Part shown: piece after piece, positions 56,935-64,000 of the stretch
Numbering within the stretch: the first letter of the stretch is position 1
Layout: each line of letters opens with the position of its first letter
Source: Owenia fusiformis
Lineage: Eukaryota; Annelida; Polychaeta; Sabellida; Oweniidae
NCBI GenBank assembly: GCA_903813345.2
Contig: CAIIXF020000001.1
Span: 47,447,885-47,511,884 of the forward strand
DNA length: 64,000 nt
Reading direction: 5' to 3'
Notes under the pieces: model-generated
The model's input: only the letters and a program-made list of their open reading frames with translations
Told to the model about the DNA's origin: nothing
The model's database searches: none
Position numbers and translations under genes: made by a program

Positions 56935-58571
56935 TGCCTTGGTCACATAGGCTCCGATTTTCACTGCGGCGCCCGGCCGATGAGTATTTTGTTCAAAATC
57001 GGCCGGCGAGCCCGGGCATCGTACGGGCGCCGGGCGATGATCGCCACTCATCGGCCGATTTTTAGACATCGTACGGGCGCCGGCAGAGTTTTATCGCGGA
57101 GATAAAAGTTGCCGATGTTTTGGCGATTTTTTCTCATCCAAACTCATCGGTACCTACCCGGCCGTGTCCCGCCCGATCATCGTACGATTATCTTACGGCG
57201 CCCGGTGGCATCGCACGGTCATCTTTGGATTTTGCGTGCTGATTTGTTGGATAAATCTTAATAATGATTACTTATTAAGTGATATAAAGGTTTTAAAAAT
57301 AATGAGGTAAGGAATTATAAATACTACACACTGTCAGAGATTTTTATAAAACATAAATGGAACGATTAAGCTTACTGTATATAAAACAATGGCACACATT
57401 TGAATGGCTGGGTGGGTGGGTTGATCTAGTCGTTCTTATATTGACATTAATCGTGTATGTCTGTCATACACATTGAATAGAGTGTTACATTTTTATGCGT
57501 ATATTCACTCATGCATATACCATTACAAATCATTTATTTTAAAAACCTTCGGAATGTTTTTGTGAGTACAGTAATTTCAAGGGTCACAATTTTACTACGA
57601 TTAATTACGTCTCAATTACAACGTAATATGCCAAAGGCTAAGGATAGAGGGGATAAGGCCAATGGGCCATGAGGAAGGCCTTGGGAAGACAGGTGGAAAA
57701 AGACAATAACAATGCTACTGAGCTGGTGGATGATGAAGATTTAGATGTGTCTATAGGGAAGCGGGTACTCCACTTGAAACAGAAGAAATATGCCAATTTC
57801 TTTGAAGCCATATTTTTATGACCAAACTAATTCTCTTTACAAGAACAGACGAAAGAAAGATGGAGAAATAGGGAATTTTGCTAATAGCATCGGATGGACA
57901 GGTAGACATAGTATTTTTTTATATGAAAGATCTAAAAATGAATTAAGATCAGGGTGCACTTTGATGAAAAGACCACGTCCAGTATGGCAAGTGATTTTAG
58001 ACGGTCATATCTTTCACCATGAGTACCTTCTGGGCACAAATAGAGTGTTTTTATTAAAACAATATGTTTTCTTTCAATTGAAGTACCCATGATGATAAAA
58101 ATATCAATCAAACAATTCGAAAAATGATGAATAGGGACCCCATGTCAACATTTTTTCTAAATATTGAACCTATTTACTCAAAAGAGGATCTTCTTTTTCT
58201 GATTTTTATTGCATGAAAACATTATTATCCTGGAAGTCCTGTTTATCAAAGTATTTCGTTTTCAAATGTTGCATTCACGCCATGTGGAACAGTCATACTG
58301 GGTCATACAGGGATTAAGTATAAATCTAGAGGCCTGTAAATCGACCGATGTCCTGGCGGGTTCCGTACGGCCATCGGCCGATAGCCTTGCGATACCCTTG
58401 CGATGTCTTTCAGATTCAATTGATTGCGGGCGCCGCACGATGCCTGTTCTAATGTGACCATACTCACGATTAGATCAAGACATCGGTGAAAAGTCACCGG
58501 CGCCCGGTCGATTTATAAATCGGCCGATGACTACTCATCGGCCGGCGCCCGGCGGCTATGTGACCCAGGCA
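56935..58571. mobile_element. 1637-bp element with GC-rich ends and TAA duplication
   Basis: Ends TGCCTTGGTCACATAG (left) and the complement of TGCCTGGGTCACATAG (right); TAA on both sides (56932-56934, 58572-58574). Subterminal regions carry many copies of CATCGTACGGGCGCCGG and CATCGGCCGAT, far richer in GC than the rest of the window. The middle is AT-rich and has decayed frames (57669-57821, 57790-58092) that may derive from a transposase or accessory protein. The 3-bp TAA duplication would suit the PIF/Harbinger group; unproven. Confidence 0.7.
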
Positions 58572-58574
58572 TAA

Positions 58575-60555
58575 GCGTACATACAATATGCTTATATGTA
58601 AAGTATCTCTCCCAGATACATTAAAAAGCATATTTGTATTTGGTTCTTTACAGATGCTGCTATAACACGAAGAACCTGATATTGAAAAGTGGTCATGAAA
58701 TAGAAGTCAAGAATTCAAACAAATTCTATCCAGATTTTCATGAAAAGAGAAGATATATGTACCCTTAGAAACAATTGATTAACTTGCTCCAATACGAATG
58801 CTTTCACGAATATTGATTAAGTCATGCAGATATGTAATAAATGCCAAACTGGAATGTCCAAAAGATAACTAGACATAGCGAGAAACATCAAAAGGAAATA
58901 CCAGTCATAAGGAAAACAGAAAGCCCCAACAACCCAAACTACTTTCGAACACAGAAATCCCTCAACTGTTGATAGGTTTAGATCAAATGGTACCGATCAA
59001 ATGATGGGTGGCTATGTCACCTCGTTTTCTTTTCGGTCCTAAAATGTTGCAAAACAGAAGTAGAAACAAGAATGGATGGGTATCGGAATGTCGATCAATG
59101 ACAGACCAGGCTTCACTGCTCAATGCAATCTGTTTGCTCACGAGTCTTCGCTCCAGCACTTCTTGAGTAAATCAAATTAGATTTGTTACAGGATATCGTT
59201 AACATATACGTGACACTTCTTATTAAAAATATCCTATTAAATAGAAAAAATAAAATAATAATTTCATCAATTAAAACGCATTTCCTTATTTGAAATTGAC
59301 CAGGTGTATCTATCATGCATAGAATATCTCGAGGCAATGAAAGTGTATATTTTCTGTACAAAGATGCTTAAATGTAGCGTTAAACCAACGTTTTGGCTTT
59401 AGAAACCTATACCTGCAAGTACCTCTCGATTATCTCGCACCAATACACTGAAAGAAATAACTTATAATATGTTTGTATTGATTGTTTGTTCAACTGATAG
59501 AAAACGATTTGTCTTATATTGAAGAAATAGTACACGGGGTTACTTTGGCAAGTATAAGAAGTTTTAACAATCTGTGGCATATTGCTTTTTAATCAATTCT
59601 ACTGTATAAGTATGTGTGTCTGAAGAACTATGAAGGCGGACCGTTTAAAAAGAAACAGTGGGTATACCCTGGGATGAAGAGTCTTCTTTCTAAAAGATTT
59701 CCAAGCAAGTAACATGCATAGATATTCAATATGTCTCAGTTGCATAAACTTGTACGTATGACTATAAACGTCCCTAGAATTCAGAGACGGGTACATTACA
59801 GAAAATATTATGAATCCGATGTAAAATTTCATATAATTGTAAACCAAAGCATTAGTCGTAGTTGAGAAGATAGGCACTGAAATCAGCTGCCAACTTGAAA
59901 ATCAATTTCTTTAACCTTTTGTAGATAAGTACTCAAATGAAAAACACGAAGTGACTTTATAGGATGTAAATTATATGCATTTTAAAGATGCGACTAAACA
60001 ACTTGGTGAAAAGGCAAAGAACGAATTAATTTTACATTTTACCTACTTCGCACGTGTTGCAGAAATTAGAAATTGGTTGGTCAAGGAAATTAATTAAAAT
60101 ATTTTTACATCAATTGATGCATTTGTTTTTATATAAATAGAGGTTGACAAAGAGTATCAACACGCCACTCCCAAAGAGTAAATCTTAAAATACAACAATG
60201 TGATGTGATGACAGGCGTGCAAATTTATCTTCTCTTTTAGAAGGACCACATGGCCATCAATACCAAGGCTATAAGACTTTATGTGTCTGATATCATTGGA
60301 CTGTCTAAACTACTGATCGTAAAATCATCATCCATTGATACGTTGTCTTTGATGATGAAGAAGTTCTGTTTTCGATTTGCTTTCTCTCGTCATAAATAAT
60401 CGTCTATTCTAGATAAATGTTCTTTTGGATAAATTAATGATTGAAAAATTAGTTTTTATTCATAGCTAAACAAGATATAAGCGAGTCTATACTGTACAAT
60501 ATATCAAGTTAGCTATTGTAAGAGATGGAGCGCGAACCTTTCCCAGCTGTTTTCC
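58575..60555. other. Intergenic, unassigned
   Basis: No gene or element recognised; open frames are below 95 codons and motif-free. Confidence 0.5.
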
Positions 60556-60558
60556 TGA

Positions 60559-60730
60559 CCGGTGTAAAAGAAATTATGGTCCCCTGGGGATTATGGTCCC
60601 CTTTCTTAACCCTTACTGGCCCTGATTGTGGATACGATAATAAGGGAAAGAGTTGTATTTAGGTCACCATATAAATCAATGGAAAGTAGGACCATAATTT
60701 GATAGGACCTCCTACCCTTTTACACCTGGC
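60559..60730. repeat. Small inverted-repeat element (CCGGTGTAAAAG ends)
   Basis: CCGGTGTAAAAG at left faces CTTTTACACCTGG at right; ATTATGGTCCCC is repeated inside, with GGACCATAAT near the right end. Confidence 0.45.
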
Positions 60731-60764
60731 CTTTCGTACTCCCCCCCCCACCTCTCAACCACCA

Positions 60765-60962
60765 CTCTCTACGGCTGAGGCCCAGGTATATATATATATT
60801 ACTTTAGTAATTAATAAAAAATCAGTCTTATTCTTATACATGTAAGTATTCTATAGTAAAAGATATAATATACATGTACACCATGCATTACCAACTCAGT
60901 ACACTAGGGGACTTTTTAAACATTTTTTAACGTATTCCTGGGCCTCGGCTCTACGGGCTCCC
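60765..60962. repeat. Small inverted-repeat element (GGCTGAGGCCCAGG ends)
   Basis: CTACGGCTGAGGCCCAGG at left faces CCTGGGCCTCGGCTCTACGG at right; an AT microsatellite lies inside. Confidence 0.45.
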
Positions 60963-62026
60963 CAACGGTGACCAGTCATGATAGCATATATATGAGTTAA
61001 GCACTTTTAGATGTGGTGATATTACTAAACAAGTTGTTTGAAACTTTGATTTATTTCAACAAATATGGCAATATATGAGTATTATAAGTGATAATTACAA
61101 CCATATGGTCCACTTATGAATATATTTACAAAACATCCGCACATTGAATGAAGTTGAACGAAGAGGCTGTGTGAAAAGTGACAAGTACCACACAATAACG
61201 TGCCAACTTAACAGGTAACCACACCTGGCTTGCTTTAGACACCGATGACTTCCTATAATAACACGATTATCATTTCTAATTTAAAGTTGATGCGACTTTT
61301 ATTCGACTGAATTTGTCTATGATCGGCCAATGATTCCGCCTCTTTGAATTCAGCAAGAGCAGCTCGATTTCTATGAGCCAAATTAAACACCCCTTTCATA
61401 TGTGTAAACAAAGCATTATCACACGGTCGAGGAATTAATTCACTTGGAATTTATTGACAGTCACGCAGAAGTAGCAATAAAATATTGAAGATTTGTCTCA
61501 GAATATGAATAGAGATGCATTAGTTGGACATCTAACATTTGAATAGTGCGTTCGTCGAGTAAACCTCCACCTCACAGATCCGCCCAAATGAGATTCCGTG
61601 TGGGAAATTAACAAACATCGTAATCATTAACATGATACATCACATCTTGTCAAATTATGACATTTTTCGTGTGTTTACAATCTTACATTTTCTCGAATTC
61701 ACACGAAATGTCAAAGTTTTGTTGATTAGACAGAGCTAACAAAATCAAGATGTCTTGTGAATCAAGATGGAGAAATGTATCACTATATAAAGGTTTTAAC
61801 GCGTTCGTTGGTCTTTTTGTTTCCTAACCAGTGTGTTTGAACCTTGACCAGTCCAAACAGCACAGTAAAAAAGTAGTTCAGGAACAGAACATGTAAAATG
61901 ATGGAAGTAATATTTTCAAAAAGCAATCCTTATTCTATTTTCTAAAAAAAAATTGAGATATAGCTAATCAATATAATTGTTATTGAATCTAAGGTTTTCA
62001 TTTTTGGCAGATAACCTTCAAAATCG

Positions 62027-62184
62027 AAGGTTTGTGGATATAGGGATGATCCTTGTGGGATCCACAGCTTGAATTATCCGTTGGAATACATCTCTCCCAT
62101 TGTTTCAAGGTTTGTGGATATAGGGATGATCATTGTGGGATCCACAGCTTGAATTATCCGTTGAAATACATCTCTCCCATCGTA
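62027..62184 (+). repeat. Two tandem 80-bp copies
   Basis: AAGGTTTGTGGATATAGGGA starts at 62027 and 62107; about four differences over the unit, which includes a GGGATCC / GGATCC-type palindrome. Confidence 0.85.
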
Positions 62185-64000
62185 ATTAGGTAGGGGCTCT
62201 GATAAATCAGAATGGGATGACATGGAATAATGAGAGCAGAAGTTGTGACATTTTTTCGAAACTTACACTAGTGACTCTCGGCCACTCTCGGCTATATTTC
62301 ATGAAACCATTGGAAACATATATACAAATCAAAACCGGTCATTTCTTTAAAACGTTTGAATGGTCCGATGTAACAAAGTAAAATTATGTCACGGTACAAT
62401 TGCTACGTCAAACTTATGATTGATCATCGTCCACAGATACTCACCTCGGGTAAATCTGAATGTCATATCTAAGATAATTAGCCTCAAACGGCACCAACTC
62501 ACGACAGATGATGTAATGTCACCCTTTAGGCATTCTTTGACACCAGCTGAAATCGTGGATGGCGCGCGCTTTCTAATTATTGTCACATTATCATGAAAGG
62601 ATCTAAGCGTTCATATGAAAACATATGTAACCAGTGAAGGAACTGTGACTTGTGGGACCGCCTCCTTTGTACAAATAATATGACTGGAGTTCATTTTGGG
62701 TACGCTGTATGACCTACAAAGGCTAAATTTATGGAATCGGCGATCTCATACTAGATTATGGTCAAACGGAAAGGCATAATTAATCGGAAAACTTGCTTTT
62801 ATCGAAATGAAAAAGTCTCCAATGATGCCGTTCAGCATTGCTCATTTAGTTGGGACGATTTCTGTAAAAAGGCCTTTTGAATAATTTAATTATTCCTGTT
62901 CGAATGGGCAAATATGTTTTCTAATTAAAATATGCCCTGCTGTTTCTGAAACAATTCATCAACATTTTATGTTTATATTCCTTAGAATCTAAAATATTAT
63001 AAATTTGTTTGAATTGAAAAAAAACTTATTGAAAAAAACAAATTGTCAAATAGAAATATGGTCAAGCGTATGGTAGACAATGAAGAGAAAAGATTTATGC
63101 GCTACTAAACGGTGATGAATGGAACCACCGTTGTGAAGAAATCCCCCTAAACAATTGGCACCAGCAGAGAGTATGGCAATATTTACCGTATTCACGTAGA
63201 GTGACCAATGCGGTGAATTGATACCGTCATTAGAAGAACAAACTCGAAGGCAGTTTTGGTCATCGCTTTCATTACTGTGTTATTAGTAATCTGATATCAT
63301 ATTCAAAATTTTATCAAATTTCAAATAAATGGAATATGAATTTTCAGTGAAACAAAAGATATTATTTTGGTTTAAATTCTTTTGATAATTTGTCTTTCAA
63401 AACGGTAGAAGTAAAACTCATGCTCGCATCTCGGACTTCTGTATTTAGTTTTTGTTAGTTTTGTTAAAGTTTTTACCGTGGTTAATGAAATGGTCATGAT
63501 TCAATGGGAAAGTTCCTCAAAAATACGTTAGAGTTCCTATATGGAGAAATGAATAGTATTTTGCTATTTTAACATATCAGCACGTACGTCATTAGTGTAA
63601 ATATCCCTATACCCATTCACAAAATTCTACCTCGGGATTAGGTGAGAAAACGCAATTATCTGGATATCTCAAAAGAAAGTATCAAAGAAATCAACATTTA
63701 CAAAACAAACGCCAATTGTGTTAAAGAAATGATTTAATTTAGGTTAGAAGTTTGTTTTGTCAAGGCGCGTGTTAATCCATAGTCGCGACTTCTTTGAACC
63801 AGCATACATCTTTAAAGGTAGCTCAAGAACTAATTTGGCTTTAAATACCATAGATAAAACAGGTGGATAATAGTTTCTTGATCTACACACGGGGGTGTGT
63901 TGACATAAGGACGCCCGGCAACAAGTTTCGTTGTTCCCACAAGCGCATGCACTTGATCGTTGTCAGCCGTTTGACCACTGGTCACATACTAATCCCATAG
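62185..64000. other. Right-hand end, unassigned
   Basis: AT-rich sequence with no gene, RNA or element recognised. Confidence 0.5.

Overview
This window is eukaryotic, from an AT-rich invertebrate animal genome. Its genes are split into small exons by GT-AG introns of 0.1-5 kb, and the spaces between and inside genes are packed with transposon relics. The gene set is metazoan: an adenylyl cyclase 3-type enzyme, a tetraspanin and two Hairy/E(spl) (HES) repressors. I cannot fix the phylum from sequence alone; a marine invertebrate (lophotrochozoan or non-vertebrate deuterostome) is a guess.

Layout. (1) 35-9349, minus strand: the 5' seven coding exons of an ADCY3-like membrane adenylyl cyclase, covering the N-terminus, the first six-helix membrane cassette and the C1a catalytic domain. 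The gene runs off the left edge. (2) 9.35-20.4 kb: no recognised gene; it holds hairpin elements, a SINE-like tandem duplication and a 48-bp minisatellite. (3) 20807-33106, plus strand: a complete seven-exon tetraspanin of 288 aa. Its introns hold a non-LTR retrotransposon fragment, a triple-nested transposon stack, two inverted-repeat elements with 5-bp target duplications and several other repeats. (4) 34372-35255, plus strand: a tentative three-exon small gene of unknown function. (5) 37480-40079 (minus) and 51732-55682 (plus): two complete, divergently transcribed HES genes with the same exon plan, 11.7 kb apart, with a foldback cluster and several DNA elements between them. (6) 56-64 kb: a GC-rich DNA element and otherwise unassigned sequence.

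Functionally, the cyclase would make cAMP and the tetraspanin would organise membrane proteins. The HES pair would be Notch-responsive repressors: both promoters carry perfect Su(H)/RBPJ sites (TTCCCACG, TTCCCACA on the sense strand) in the same orientation and at similar distances from the start codon. Nothing suggests that the three gene groups act together.

The best leads in the hunt are a 1.29-kb Transib-like element (ends CACGGTG, 5-bp duplication TATAC) carrying what looks like a first coding exon, the matched Su(H) layout of the HES pair, and a nested insertion whose empty site survives in a second repeat copy nearby. All family assignments come from reading motifs by eye; no database search was possible.
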